Counted from the first letter of the stretch, positions 50,539 to 59,540 are shown. The stretch: DNA of 64,000 nucleotides from Candidatus Woesearchaeota archaeon CG10_big_fil_rev_8_21_14_0_10_44_13 (GCA_002762985.1 PCXZ01000033.1:1-64000), one strand, 5' to 3'. Notes: generated from the sequence alone by a model not told the origin. A program made the numbers and translations.

Positions 50539-50816
50539 TCTGTGCTTATTCTGTATTCTGATGTGCGTCAGATTTATTTGCCTAAAGAAGTTTTATCGTG
50601 GACTGCGCTGGGTGGCATTGGCCTTGATGCACCAGTCGACCGCACCTTTATTTCACAAAATTTTTAAACTGCCCTGAAGCCGTTAAAAAAAGCGCGGGCT
50701 GAAAAGAGTTGAAAACAGTGACCATAAAGCAGGGATGCATTTGCGGAAGGGACATTGCCGGCAATAAAACAACAAAATTTTTATGCGGCCACTGCAATAT
50801 TCTTTATGATCCTAAG

Positions 50817-51305
50817 ATGATAGGCTTATTCATAGGCAGGTTCCAGCCTTTCCATAAAGGACATCTGGAAGTCGTGAAAAGGGCATTGAAAGAGGTTGAC
50901 CACCTCATGATTGTCGTCGCTGTCCCATTAAGAAAGACGAAGAAAGACCCTTTTTCTGCGCAGGAGAGGAAAGAGATGATTGAAAGGACGCTGGCCGGCC
51001 ATGGGGTGAAGGGATTCAGCATCCATACGGTGAATGACATCCCTAATGATGATGGATATGTGGGCCATGTAAGGCAGCTGGTCCCTAATTTCAATGTTGT
51101 CTATACGGGCGATAATGAGCTTAACAGGAGATTATTCACAGAAGCGGGCTTCACTGTCATCCCAAGCGAAAGGTTCTTCGGGATAAGCTCCACGAAAGTG
51201 AGAGAGGATATGCAGGACAAGGGAGCTGGATGGAAAAAGATGGTCCCTGATGAGGTTGTTGAGTATATCGAGAAGAAAGGCCTTGGGAAAAAAGTTGAAA
51301 GATGA
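50817..51305 (+). CDS. Nicotinamide-nucleotide adenylyltransferase (archaeal type)
   Basis: About 163 residues. GRFQPFHKGHLEVVKRAL (HxGH nucleotide motif) and the C-terminal ISSTKVREDM make it an archaeal NMNAT, which joins NMN and ATP to NAD. The ORF track starts 36 residues earlier with a CxC and CxxC stretch, but TATA box AATTTTTATG (about 50776-50785) lies in that extension, which favours the ATG at 50817. The extension might still be used; see findings. Confidence 0.85.
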   Translation: MIGLFIGRFQPFHKGHLEVVKRALKEVDHLMIVVAVPLRKTKKDPFSAQERKEMIERTLAGHGVKGFSIHTVNDIPNDDGYVGHVRQLVPNFNVVYTGDNELNRRLFTEAGFTVIPSERFFGISSTKVREDMQDKGAGWKKMVPDEVVEYIEKKGLGKKVER

Positions 51306-51361
51306 TCCATAATTTAAAAATATCCTTCATTTTTATGATTTCGTAACCAAACGACAATCAC

Positions 51362-51424
51362 ACAACGTTTATATAGAAGCTTGACTTTCTCAATCTTACC
51401 TAAAAAAGGGGTGGGCGCGCGCCC
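51362..51424 (+). promoter_or_regulatory. Orphan promoter and GC palindrome between convergent genes
   Basis: CAACGTTTATATAGAAGC (TATA box about 51367-51374) would start a rightward transcript near 51398, but the only gene to the right is on the other strand. The transcript would carry GGGCGCGCGCCC (51413-51424), a perfect 12-base palindrome, followed by T and A runs. Confidence 0.45.
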
Positions 51425-51448
51425 TTTATTTAAAAAATTTATAGGAGT

Positions 51449-51940
51449 TCATCCTGATTCGCCAGAAAAAGGTTCATTCGCCTTCTTTTCAGCCAAAACT
51501 TTATCGATCGCCCCGATAAGAAGCAATTTTTTGTTCTGATACGGCTTTAATACGATCGCATCTGCGCCAAGCTCCATTATCCTGCGTTCGTTTGTCATGC
51601 CGTCTGTCGACATCACTATCACGGGCATGCCCTTGTATGCGCCTTGAAGCGCTTTTTTCACATAATCCTCCCCTCTTTGTTCTATTTTCTTCCTGTCATC
51701 CTCCCTCAGCAGGCCATATGTCCCCCTTATGATCCCAAGGAATTGGTAACCGCTGAGTTCAGGCATGTTTATGTCCAGCAGGACGGCATCAAATGCCTCT
51801 TGCGCCATCTTTTCCAGCGCCTCAAGGCCGTTCCTGGCAGGGAAGATTTGATAATATAATCTAAGATTTTCAGCTATTATCACCTGCATAAGATTTGCGT
51901 CTTCAACGTAAAGAATTTTTGGCTTGGTTTCGGCTTCCAT
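51449..51940 (-). CDS. Stand-alone response-regulator receiver domain
   Basis: 163 residues, CheY-like: acidic pair ED at 13-14, phospho-acceptor D56 in LLDINMPELSGYQ, MSTD near 111 and the Lys in LKPY near 132. An insertion of about 30 residues (TYGLLREDDRKKIEQRGEDYVKKALQGAY) lies between strand 3 and 4. No output domain and no histidine kinase in the window. It is the last gene of the dnaK-mazG-HD-HAD-CM-dnaJ operon, one base after the dnaJ stop. Confidence 0.85.
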   Translation of the reverse strand: MEAETKPKILYVEDANLMQVIIAENLRLYYQIFPARNGLEALEKMAQEAFDAVLLDINMPELSGYQFLGIIRGTYGLLREDDRKKIEQRGEDYVKKALQGAYKGMPVIVMSTDGMTNERRIMELGADAIVLKPYQNKKLLLIGAIDKVLAEKKANEPFSGESG

Positions 51941-51941
51941 T

Positions 51942-53078
51942 TCAGAAAGAATCCTTTATCTTGTCAATGATGCCCTTTTTCTTCCCGAGATCCCTGTCAA
52001 ACTCCTCAAGAAGCTCCTTCTGTTTTTTTGTGAGCCTTGTCGGGACATCCACTATGGCCCTTATCTTCTCATCGCCTTTCCCATGCCCCCTTATATTTGG
52101 GATCCCTCTTCCTTTCATCCTGAAAATGGTGTTTGTCTGCGTCCCTGCGGGTATCTTCATATTCGCTTTGCCTTCAAGCGTAGGAACTTCAATCTCATCG
52201 CCCAAGGCTGCCTGTGCAAAGCTGATCGGGATTTCAGTGTAGATGTCATCGCCTTCCCTTTTGAATATATTGTGCTGCTTGACATGGATGCTCACATAAA
52301 GATCCCCTAAGGGCCCTGCCTTCTCTCCTGCCTCTCCTTCCCCTGGCATCCTCAATCTTAATCCGTCGCTCACTCCTGCAGGTATGTCCACTTTTATCCT
52401 CTTTGTTTTCTCCACTATGCCAGTGCCTCTGCATTCCCTGCATGGATTCTTTATTATTGTCCCTTCTCCCCTGCATTTCCTGCATGGGCTCGCAGTCGCG
52501 AATATGCCGAATGGTGTCCGTCTTGTCTGCCTCACCATTCCTGTGCCGTTGCATTCATCGCATGTTGTCGTCCCTGAGCCTGCTGAGCCTGTGCCGTTGC
52601 ATTCGTCGCAATGATCCATCTTAGGTATCGTTATGTGCTTCTCGGCTCCGAATGCCGCTTCTTCTAATGTGATCTCAATCTCATAGATGAGGTCAGAGCC
52701 TCTTCTCGAGCCTCTCCTTGAACCCCTTCCCCTTCCTCCTCCGCCGAATGCGTTTCCGCCGAAAAAGCTGTCGAAGATCGATTCAAAATCAAATCCGAAA
52801 TCGCCTGACTGGTTCATGAATTCCGAGAAATCAAAGCCTCCTGCGCCGCCCTGGTAGCCTGCGAAGTCAGCTGTGCCGAACTGGTCATACTGCTGGCGCT
52901 TCTGGTCGTCTGCGAGGACTGAAGCTGCCTCGTTTATCTCCTTGAATCTCTTTTCTGCATCCGGCTCCTTGTTCAGGTCAGGATGGTATTTCTTGGCCAG
53001 CCTCTTGTAGGCTTTCTTGATGTCATCTTTCGATGCGCCTTTCTCCACCCCCAGAGTCTTATAGTAGTCTTTTGACAT
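51942..53078 (-). CDS. dnaJ: Chaperone DnaJ (Hsp40, type I)
   Basis: 378 residues. J domain with HPD (YHPDLNKEPD near 32), Gly/Phe-rich linker (GGNAFGGGGRGRGSRRGSRRGS), four CxxCxGxG repeats (CDECNGTG, CDECNGTG, CRKCRGEG, CRECRGTG) and the C-terminal substrate-binding domain. Hsp40 partner of DnaK. The linker has an unusual RGSRRGSRRGS stretch. Part of the dnaK operon. Confidence 0.97.
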   Translation of the reverse strand: MSKDYYKTLGVEKGASKDDIKKAYKRLAKKYHPDLNKEPDAEKRFKEINEAASVLADDQKRQQYDQFGTADFAGYQGGAGGFDFSEFMNQSGDFGFDFESIFDSFFGGNAFGGGGRGRGSRRGSRRGSDLIYEIEITLEEAAFGAEKHITIPKMDHCDECNGTGSAGSGTTTCDECNGTGMVRQTRRTPFGIFATASPCRKCRGEGTIIKNPCRECRGTGIVEKTKRIKVDIPAGVSDGLRLRMPGEGEAGEKAGPLGDLYVSIHVKQHNIFKREGDDIYTEIPISFAQAALGDEIEVPTLEGKANMKIPAGTQTNTIFRMKGRGIPNIRGHGKGDEKIRAIVDVPTRLTKKQKELLEEFDRDLGKKKGIIDKIKDSF

Positions 53079-53098
53079 TTTGCAGTTTGATTTTCAGG

Positions 53099-53359
53099 TT
53101 ATCTCTGTTTTTGCCGTGTGTATCGGACTATCTTCTTGAATAATTCCTCAGCGAACTCAGGCTTGATGTCGTGCTGTTTCGCCATCGTCCTTGCGTTATC
53201 TATGACCTCTTTCTCCCTTGCCCTGTCCCTTATTCTTAAGTTTTGCTGTTTCTTCAGTCTTTTAAGGCCCTTTGCCATGCCGAATCTCTCTGATAGCAGC
53301 AGGATTATCCTTTTGTCTATCGAATCTATCTTTTTTCTTGCTGATTTAAGGTTTTTCAT
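53099..53359 (-). CDS. Chorismate mutase-like (AroQ-class) domain protein
   Basis: 86 residues, all-helical: RKKIDSIDKRIILLLSERFGMAKGLKRLKKQQNLRIRDRAREKEVIDNARTMAKQHDIKPEFAEELFKKIV. The R-x-x-I-D-x-I-D start, ERxxxxxxxxxxK and the second helix match AroQ chorismate mutase. Whether it catalyses prephenate formation is open, because no other shikimate genes are in view. Overlaps the HAD gene by four bases. Confidence 0.8.
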   Translation of the reverse strand: MKNLKSARKKIDSIDKRIILLLSERFGMAKGLKRLKKQQNLRIRDRAREKEVIDNARTMAKQHDIKPEFAEELFKKIVRYTRQKQR

Positions 53360-54009
53360 CTCAATGCCTCGATCTTCTCATGAAGCTCTTTCCATGAATC
53401 AACGACAATGTCGGGCCCTGCATTTATGAGGTCTTCCCTGTGGTTTGCCCCCCATGTGGCGGCAATAGTCATGCAGCCTGCTGCCTTGCCGCATTCAATC
53501 TCAGAGATTGTATCACCTATGAACATGCAGTCTGAAGGTTCTGCGCCCAGTCTCTTCATGAGCAGGAGAAGTGATTCTGGATGGGGTTTCCTGTTTGTTA
53601 TCATGTCTTCTGTGACTATGAAATCGAAATCCTCTCTTTTCAGGCCAAGCATCGGGAACAGTTTGCCGAGCTCGACTGCCCTATATCCTGTGTTTATGGC
53701 GATATTGTGTTTTTTCCTTATCTCATCCAATGTATCCTTGGCATGCCTGTAAAGTTTTATATGCGTATTGTCCATTGTCGAAGCATAGGTCTGCATCCAT
53801 AAGGCGAGTATCTTTTCCGCCGGCTCGTCTATCCCAAGCTTCCTGTACATCCTTACCCAATCCGGGCTGAACGCCCCGTCATATTCCTTTTTAGGCATAG
53901 GCTCCTTGCCCAAGAGCCTGACCACTTTTGAAAAATTAGAATATATGAAATCGAGGTCATTCACTATGACCCCTCCGAAATCAAATATTATTGTCTTCTG
54001 CTTTCTCAT
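53356..54009 (-). CDS. HAD-superfamily hydrolase
   Basis: 217 residues. Motif I FDFGGVIVND (D-x-G-G-V), motif II near 105 INTG, motif III KxHPES-like RKPHPES, and motif IV FIGDTISEIECGKAAG. Class IA HAD phosphatase; substrate unknown. Overlaps the HD gene upstream and the chorismate-mutase gene downstream by four bases each, so it is firmly in the chaperone operon. Confidence 0.8.
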   Translation of the reverse strand: MRKQKTIIFDFGGVIVNDLDFIYSNFSKVVRLLGKEPMPKKEYDGAFSPDWVRMYRKLGIDEPAEKILALWMQTYASTMDNTHIKLYRHAKDTLDEIRKKHNIAINTGYRAVELGKLFPMLGLKREDFDFIVTEDMITNRKPHPESLLLLMKRLGAEPSDCMFIGDTISEIECGKAAGCMTIAATWGANHREDLINAGPDIVVDSWKELHEKIEALR

Positions 54010-54533
54010 TTTATATGTTCCTTCAGCTGCTCAGGCTTCATCTTTATCCTATCAAAGATCTCCTTCTCAAGCCCGAAGAAATGCTTCTCTAAAGCGATTG
54101 TCTCGGGCTTTGAGTGCCTCGGGTATCTTTCCCTTGCATACCTGAACCTCTCTTCGAGCGAGACTAGGTTATCTTCACGGCATCTCTTGTCTGCATAATT
54201 GACGACCTTCTCTTCCCAGCCATTCAGATTAGTTACCTGATTGAATTTATGCTTGAATGCCAGTTCGCCTACCCTGGGGTGGCCTTCTCTTGTGAGTATC
54301 TCCCTTGTCATCTCACCATGCTTTCCGTTATCCAAGGTCTGTATCTTGTCAAGGTCATGCAATAATGAGGCGCGGTCGACTAAATCAATATCAACATCTT
54401 CGCCTGCCTCTTTCAGCTTTTTCGCCAGGAAAACAGCCACTTTGTTGACTGCGAAGCTGTGCCTCCTGACATTCTCCGGGACATCATTCTCGTCCAGGTA
54501 TTCCATGCATTGCTCTCGTGTGGGGATCGTCAT
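54006..54533 (-). CDS. HD-domain phosphohydrolase
   Basis: 175 residues. HxxxV...HD motif: RHSFAVNKVAVFLAKKLKEAGEDVDIDLVDRASLLHDLDKIQ, and H in KHFF plus VNYADKRCRED. HD family enzymes hydrolyse phosphate monoesters or nucleotides. Six bases after mazG in the chaperone operon. Confidence 0.8.
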   Translation of the reverse strand: MTIPTREQCMEYLDENDVPENVRRHSFAVNKVAVFLAKKLKEAGEDVDIDLVDRASLLHDLDKIQTLDNGKHGEMTREILTREGHPRVGELAFKHKFNQVTNLNGWEEKVVNYADKRCREDNLVSLEERFRYARERYPRHSKPETIALEKHFFGLEKEIFDRIKMKPEQLKEHIK

Positions 54534-54539
54534 CTTGAT

Positions 54540-54977
54540 TTACCTATCGGTTGTTTCAGCAGATTTCTGCTTCTGGGCTTTTTTTATTTTTCCATCCCTC
54601 TCCTCTTTCTTTATCTCTTCCCATCTCCTGTGCAGGGTCTCCTCATCATCCGGCTCTCCTTTGAAGACATGCGGATGGCGCCTCACATATTTCTCATGGG
54701 CATTGTCCAGGACATCTTTCAGCCTGAACAGGCCTTCCTTCTCTGCCAGTTCTGCAATGAAGAATATATCCCAAAGAACATCGCCTAACTCATCCTTCAT
54801 GCCCTCTGCGTCGCCTCTCTTCGCAGCCTCGTCGAACTCCTTTGCTTCCTTCAGGATGAACGGATAAAATGACTGGATAGTCTGCTTCCTATCCCAGGGG
54901 CACTCCTCTCGGAGTTTCTTCGCCAGTTCGGTCAGTTTTTGGAAGGATTGATGCATTATTTCACTTAGCCATATCAC
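54540..54977 (-). CDS. MazG-type nucleoside triphosphate pyrophosphohydrolase
   Basis: 145 residues: [30 protein letters not shown] and [20 protein letters not shown] (EExxE and EGxxD-type metal sites). It would clear aberrant NTPs. Starts at a GTG (54977) overlapping the dnaK stop, or at the ATG at 54956 (MHQSFQ), which fits the family start better. Second gene of the dnaK operon. Confidence 0.85.
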   Translation of the reverse strand: MIWLSEIMHQSFQKLTELAKKLREECPWDRKQTIQSFYPFILKEAKEFDEAAKRGDAEGMKDELGDVLWDIFFIAELAEKEGLFRLKDVLDNAHEKYVRRHPHVFKGEPDDEETLHRRWEEIKKEERDGKIKKAQKQKSAETTDR

Positions 54978-56902
54978 TTCTTTTTATTCTTTGCCTTTTT
55001 CCCCTCTTCTTTATAATCCGCATCAACAACATTGTCATCTGAGCCCTTTTCCTCGCTTTGACCAACATGCTCATGATTCCCTGCATCGCCTTCAAAACCG
55101 AAGTTCGAACCAGGGCCTGCTCCAGCCCCAGCCTTGCCCTGTTCCTGCGCAGCTTTCTGATAAAGCTCAGTCCCCATCTTCTGCAGCTCCTGGTTGATGG
55201 AATCCATCTTCGCCTTTATCGCTGCAGAATCCTTCTTCTCGGGCTTCAGCAGCTCCTTCAGTTCCATGATGTGGCCCTTGACTGTCTCAAGCTCCTTTGC
55301 ATCGACCTTTCCCTCAAAATCCTTGAACAGCTTCTCTGAGGAATAGACCAGGGCGTCTGCATGGTTTATCGCCTCAATCTCCTCTTTCCTCTTTGCATCC
55401 TCATCTGCATGGGCCTCTGCCTCTTTTCTCATCCTCTCCACTTCTGCATCATTCAGCTTCTGCGAGGCAGTTATCTGTATGGACTGCTGTTTTCCAGTGC
55501 CAAGGTCCTTTGCTGTAACATGGACTATGCCATTCGCATCGATGTCGAATGTGACTTCAATCTGAGGTATGCCTCTCGGCGCAGGAGGTATCCCTACTAA
55601 ATCAAACCTTCCCAATGTCTTGTTGTCTGCTGCCATAGGACGTTCGCCCTGCAGCACATTTATCGTCACAGCAGGCTGGTTGTCTGCTGCTGTCGAGAAG
55701 ACCTGGGATTTCTTCGTAGGTATAGTGGTGTTCCTCTCTATCAGCTTTGTAGTTACCCCTCCTAATGTCTCTATCCCCAGACTAAGCGGAGTTACATCAA
55801 GCAATAATACATCTTTGACATCTCCTGCAAGAACTCCGCCCTGGATCGCAGCGCCCATAGCTACGCATTCCATAGGGTCTACTCCCCTCTCGAGCTTCTT
55901 GCCCATGATATCCTCGACGAATTTCTGGAGTATGGGCATTCGTGTCGGCCCTCCTACCATTATTATCTTGTCTATGTCATTCTTTGTCAGCTTGGCGTCC
56001 TTTACAGCCTGTTCCATAGGGTGCCTGCATTTCTCTACAATCGGCCTTACAAGCTCCTCAAGCTTCGCTCTCCTCATCTTCATCACAAGGTGCTTCGGGC
56101 CTTCCTTTGTCGCTGTTATGAACGGCAGGTTTATGTCCGTCTCCATGACTGTCGAAAGCTCTATCTTGGCTTTCTCTGCGGCTTCCCTCAGCCTCTGCAT
56201 CGCCATGTCATCATTGCTCAGATCCACTCCTGATGATATCTTGAACTCTCTTATGATATGGTTGATGATGACATTGTCCATGTCTGTCCCTCCGAGCTGC
56301 GTGTCTCCTGAAGTGGATTTCACTTCGAAGACTCCATCGCCGAACTCCATTATCGTCACGTCCAGCGTTCCGCCGCCGAAATCGAAAACAAGGATCTTAT
56401 GCTCTTTATTGACCTTGTCCAGGCCATAGGCAAGGGAAGCTGCTGTAGGTTCGTTGATTATCCTCACGACTTCAAGGCCGGCTATAGTGCCTGCATCCTT
56501 TGTCGCCTGCCTCTGGTTGTCATCGAAATAAGCCGGCACAGTTATCACTGACTTCGTGACTTTCTCGCCGAGATATGCCTCTGCATCAGCCTTTATCTTC
56601 TGCAATATTGCTGCAGAGATCTGCTGAGGGGTATGGTCTTTCCCGTAGATATTGTACTTGAAAGTCGTGCCCATCTTCCTCTTCGCTGCCATCACAGTGC
56701 CCTCTGGGTTCGAGACTGCCTGCCTTCTTGCGGGCTCTCCTACCAATCTCTGGCCGTCCCTTGTGAAAGCCACGACGCTAGGCACGGTCTTCCCTGCTAT
56801 TGTAGATCCCTCTGCGCTTGGTATGATCTTGGGTTTTCCTGCCTCCAAGACTGCTGCGCAGGAGTTGCTTGTCCCCAAATCTATTCCTATTATCTTTGCC
56901 AT
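54974..56902 (-). CDS. dnaK: Molecular chaperone DnaK (Hsp70)
   Basis: 642 residues. [63 protein letters not shown] and the substrate-domain [28 protein letters not shown]-terminal Gly/Ala-rich lid end and KNKKK tail. Bacterial-type Hsp70, found in many mesophilic archaea and DPANN. Starts the six-gene operon; grpE lies 2 kb upstream behind repeat A2 and three other genes. Confidence 0.97.
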   Translation of the reverse strand: MAKIIGIDLGTSNSCAAVLEAGKPKIIPSAEGSTIAGKTVPSVVAFTRDGQRLVGEPARRQAVSNPEGTVMAAKRKMGTTFKYNIYGKDHTPQQISAAILQKIKADAEAYLGEKVTKSVITVPAYFDDNQRQATKDAGTIAGLEVVRIINEPTAASLAYGLDKVNKEHKILVFDFGGGTLDVTIMEFGDGVFEVKSTSGDTQLGGTDMDNVIINHIIREFKISSGVDLSNDDMAMQRLREAAEKAKIELSTVMETDINLPFITATKEGPKHLVMKMRRAKLEELVRPIVEKCRHPMEQAVKDAKLTKNDIDKIIMVGGPTRMPILQKFVEDIMGKKLERGVDPMECVAMGAAIQGGVLAGDVKDVLLLDVTPLSLGIETLGGVTTKLIERNTTIPTKKSQVFSTAADNQPAVTINVLQGERPMAADNKTLGRFDLVGIPPAPRGIPQIEVTFDIDANGIVHVTAKDLGTGKQQSIQITASQKLNDAEVERMRKEAEAHADEDAKRKEEIEAINHADALVYSSEKLFKDFEGKVDAKELETVKGHIMELKELLKPEKKDSAAIKAKMDSINQELQKMGTELYQKAAQEQGKAGAGAGPGSNFGFEGDAGNHEHVGQSEEKGSDDNVVDADYKEEGKKAKNKKK

Positions 56903-56962
56903 TTTTCCACCTCGAATGGATATTTTGTTTTATTGTTTGTTTAATCTTATTGGCATGTCTTT

Positions 56963-57172
56963 ATGCCGCACGCCACCACCATGGCGGCTCGACGGCCATG
57001 CTCACTTCGTTCGCATGTCCTACGCGACACCCCGTAAGGGACGACCCCCGTCGCGTCGAGCGCCATGGTGGCGTGCGGCGAGCCGGGGGATGCCCCCTTC
57101 GGGGTGGCGAGTAACCCGCACGAACAAAGTAAGTGCGGGTGTCGCACCGCCACGAATGGCGCTATCAATATT
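56963..57172. repeat. Intergenic structured repeat, family A, copy 2
   Basis: Same layout as 24824-25038. Outer stem GCACGCCACCA/TGGTGGCGTGC (56968-56978 and 57066-57076), then CTCGAC/GTCGAG (CTGGAC/GTCCAG in copy 1), hairpin GGCCATGC-TCACTTCGTTC-GCATGTCC (56994-57020), CCCC-TTC-GGGG, and CCCGCAC-GAACAAAGTAA-GTGCGGG (57115-57139). Ends GGCGCTATCAATAT as in copy 1. It lies between dnaK and the DUF3467 gene, so it would separate, or be transcribed with, the two chaperone gene groups. Confidence 0.75.
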
Positions 57173-57195
57173 AACTGTCCATCCCAATCATCCCC

Positions 57196-57555
57196 TCATC
57201 CGAAATATGATGGTGAGATATTATCAGCATCCTTCGTCTTCGATTTCTTGCTTGTCTTCTTCTCGTATTTCTCAAGCTGCTTCGGCTTCTCTATCTTGCC
57301 GAATTCCTTCTCATAATCCTTCACCACCTTGTCCAGCAATTCAAGCATCCTCTTGGTGTGGTAAGGGTCGAGCATTATGACATTGTGCTTCAGGTTCAGG
57401 ACTATGCTTTCCTGGCTCCTCGGGTCTATCCTCGGCGTTATGTTCTTGAAATCCAGCACAAACTGCAGTGGATTGAAGTTTATCGACAGCTCATGAGCGA
57501 AAAAACTGTCACCGTCCTGTATGTTCATGTTCACGTTCTTTGTCTGTTTGTCCAT
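57196..57555 (-). CDS. DUF3467-like protein
   Basis: 119 residues: FFAHELSINFNPLQFVLDFKNITPR, RSQESIVLNLKHNVIMLDPYHTKRMLELLDKVVKDYEKEFGKI, then a Lys-rich tail. The first part matches the DUF3467 pattern (NxxPxEFxlDF and hN-vhhxPxxAKxl). Beta-rich; function unknown. Last gene of the grpE-YkgJ-IMPase group, next to repeat A2. Confidence 0.65.
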   Translation of the reverse strand: MDKQTKNVNMNIQDGDSFFAHELSINFNPLQFVLDFKNITPRIDPRSQESIVLNLKHNVIMLDPYHTKRMLELLDKVVKDYEKEFGKIEKPKQLEKYEKKTSKKSKTKDADNISPSYFG

Positions 57556-57583
57556 TTTTTACCCCCATCTTATTTTTTATCAT

Positions 57584-58393
57584 TCATGATCTGGTTATCT
57601 TTATCAATTCATCATGGAGTTTCCCGTTGGATATGACAAAATCCTTTGTGTCTATAGTATAAGGCTGCCCATTGAGGTCAGTTATCCTTGCCCCTGCCTC
57701 TCCTGCTATGACAAGCGACGCAGCATAATCCCATATGAAACCATATCTGCCTACGAACGCATCAAATCTTCCTGCTGCCAGGAAGCACAGGTTAGTTGTT
57801 GCGCAGCCCAGCATCCTTATCCTGTCTGTCAGCTTCAAAAACTCGGGTATCTTCCTCATGTGCCATTCTGTGCCTTTCTGCAGGTTTGCGCCGTATGCCA
57901 TCACTGGGCCGTCTTTGGGGCCCTTGTCAGAGACATGGATCCTCTTTCCGTTCAGATAAGCACCCTTGCCCTTCTCTGCATAGTAGATCTCGTCAAGGGC
58001 AGGGAAATAGACGACGCCCAGATAAGGCATATTGTCTTTCGCAAGGCCTATCGATACGCTGAAGAATGGGATCTGTGCTATGAAATTCCTTGTCCCGTCT
58101 ATGGGGTCTATTATCCACCTGTGATCCGAGATTTTCTTGTCCCCTCCTGCTTCCTCTGAGAGTATGCTATGGGAAGGGTATCTCTCCTTTATCTTCGAGA
58201 TTATCAGTGCCTCTGCTTCCTTGTCGGCATTAGTGACGAATGAATCGTCTGCCTTCCTCTCTTTTGTCTTTATCCTGCCGTAATTCTCCATCACGAGCCT
58301 GCCTGCTTCTTTTGCAAGGTTTATCGTGAATTCCATCATCTTGCCTTTCTCTTTTCCCTTATCGCTGTTTTTTCCTTTATTCTTATCCATCAT
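57584..58393 (-). CDS. Inositol monophosphatase-family phosphatase
   Basis: 269 residues. ILSEEAGGD (metal site), IDPIDGTRNFIAQIPFFSVSIGL, and IWDYAASLVIAGEAGA (metal site) are the family motifs. In archaea this family acts on inositol-1-P and/or fructose-1,6-bisphosphate. The first 18 residues are Lys-rich, before MMEFTINLAKEAG, so the true start could be either. Two bases separate it from the YkgJ gene. Confidence 0.9.
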   Translation of the reverse strand: MMDKNKGKNSDKGKEKGKMMEFTINLAKEAGRLVMENYGRIKTKERKADDSFVTNADKEAEALIISKIKERYPSHSILSEEAGGDKKISDHRWIIDPIDGTRNFIAQIPFFSVSIGLAKDNMPYLGVVYFPALDEIYYAEKGKGAYLNGKRIHVSDKGPKDGPVMAYGANLQKGTEWHMRKIPEFLKLTDRIRMLGCATTNLCFLAAGRFDAFVGRYGFIWDYAASLVIAGEAGARITDLNGQPYTIDTKDFVISNGKLHDELIKITRS

Positions 58394-58394
58394 T

Positions 58395-58961
58395 TCACCT
58401 CAATATCTCGTAACTCAATATCCTGTCGAGCTTTCCCTTGTCTTTCACCAACCCATTCAGCTCTGCTCCCTTCAGCGTCTTGCCGCCAGACTTCAGGTAG
58501 GTCGCATACTGCCTTACGGACTCCGGGTCGTTCTCATTCAAAAAATAATTCAATGTGAACCATAATGTCAGCTTTTCGCCGTGCTTGGTGCAATTTCCTA
58601 TCCTGCACTGCAATGGTTTCACTCCATGGATCCTGCAGAGCTTCTGCCCGCCTTTTTCCATGAGGAAAACGCATTTCCCGTAGGGGAGATTCTCTTTTCC
58701 AGGCCCTTTCTTCAGCCTCGGCCTCCATAATCTTGTGTTGAACTTCTCGATCTCCTCGAGGTATTTTTCTTTCAGCTTATTCTCGCTGATCCTGAGATGC
58801 TCCGCAATCCTCCTGTGATCTTCCCTTGTCAGGAATCCCGAGCCATGGCTGCAGCAGTGGCCACATTTTCTGCAGACTGAGCCAAGCTCAAGGATGTCTT
58901 TCAAAGGTGTGTGTGCGTTGATCGTTATTCTTTTTCTGCCGGCCTTTTTTTCGCTTGCCAA
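58395..58961 (-). CDS. YkgJ-type cysteine-cluster protein
   Basis: 188 residues. Cys clusters CRKCGHCCSHGSG (near 32-44), CVFL, CRIHGVKPLQCRIGNC would bind zinc or an Fe-S cluster, as in the YkgJ/putative zinc- or iron-chelating family. No ATG is available: the ORF starts at TTG (58961), unusual among its neighbours. Function unknown; between grpE and IMPase. Confidence 0.75.
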   Translation of the reverse strand: MASEKKAGRKRITINAHTPLKDILELGSVCRKCGHCCSHGSGFLTREDHRRIAEHLRISENKLKEKYLEEIEKFNTRLWRPRLKKGPGKENLPYGKCVFLMEKGGQKLCRIHGVKPLQCRIGNCTKHGEKLTLWFTLNYFLNENDPESVRQYATYLKSGGKTLKGAELNGLVKDKGKLDRILSYEILR

Positions 58962-58988
58962 ATTTTCACGTCTTTACACGGATGATTC

Positions 58989-59498
58989 TCATTTCTTGCT
59001 GACCTTGACCTTGGATGTCCTCAGGACGCAGCCCCTGAACAAGTATCCTTTCTGGAGCTCTTCAAGGACCATATCCTCGTCCTTGCCTGTCTTCTCTGAA
59101 AGCAGAGCCTCATGCATGCAAGGATCGAACTTTTTGCCTTCTGCATCGATCGGCTTAAGGCCTTCTTTCTCGAGCAATGAATGCATATCAGCGTATATCA
59201 GCTCTATCCCTTTTATGAAATCGTCCTTCTTGTCCTTGTTCTTCAGGGCCATCTCGAAGCTGTCCAGCAATGGCAATAATCTTGAGACGAACTTCGCCTC
59301 TGCGAATTTCATGAATTCCTGCTTGTCCCTGTCCGTCCTTTTCCTGTAGTTCTCGAACTCTGCCTGGACCCTTTTGACAGTGTCAGTGAGGTCATCGATC
59401 TTCTTCTGCAGCTCTTCCTCTTTAGTTGGTTTTTCTGCCTTCTTCTCGTCGTGTTTTGCCTCTTTCTTTATTGCGTCATCGACTTCTTTTTTTGTCAT
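58989..59498 (-). CDS. grpE: Nucleotide exchange factor GrpE
   Basis: About 169 residues. N-terminal charged coiled coil (ELQKKIDDLTDTVKRVQAEFENYRKRTDRDKQEFMKFAEAKFVSRLLPLLDSFEMAL) and the beta domain (KKFDPCMHEALLSEKTGKDEDMVLEELQKGYLFRGCVLRTSKVKVSKK). Releases ADP from DnaK. Of two ATGs (59510 and 59498), the second follows GAGG by seven bases. First gene of its operon, facing the divergent regulator. Confidence 0.95.
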   Translation of the reverse strand: MTKKEVDDAIKKEAKHDEKKAEKPTKEEELQKKIDDLTDTVKRVQAEFENYRKRTDRDKQEFMKFAEAKFVSRLLPLLDSFEMALKNKDKKDDFIKGIELIYADMHSLLEKEGLKPIDAEGKKFDPCMHEALLSEKTGKDEDMVLEELQKGYLFRGCVLRTSKVKVSKK

Positions 59499-59540
59499 TT
59501 TGATCCTCATTAACCATTAACCATTAATCATTTATTTTCA

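Noticed and set aside
55569-56429. 286-codon plus-strand ORF
   Set aside because: Antisense to dnaK; no motif, composition of a shadow ORF.
56869-57380. ORFs over repeat A2
   Set aside because: Same element translated in several frames; no family resemblance.
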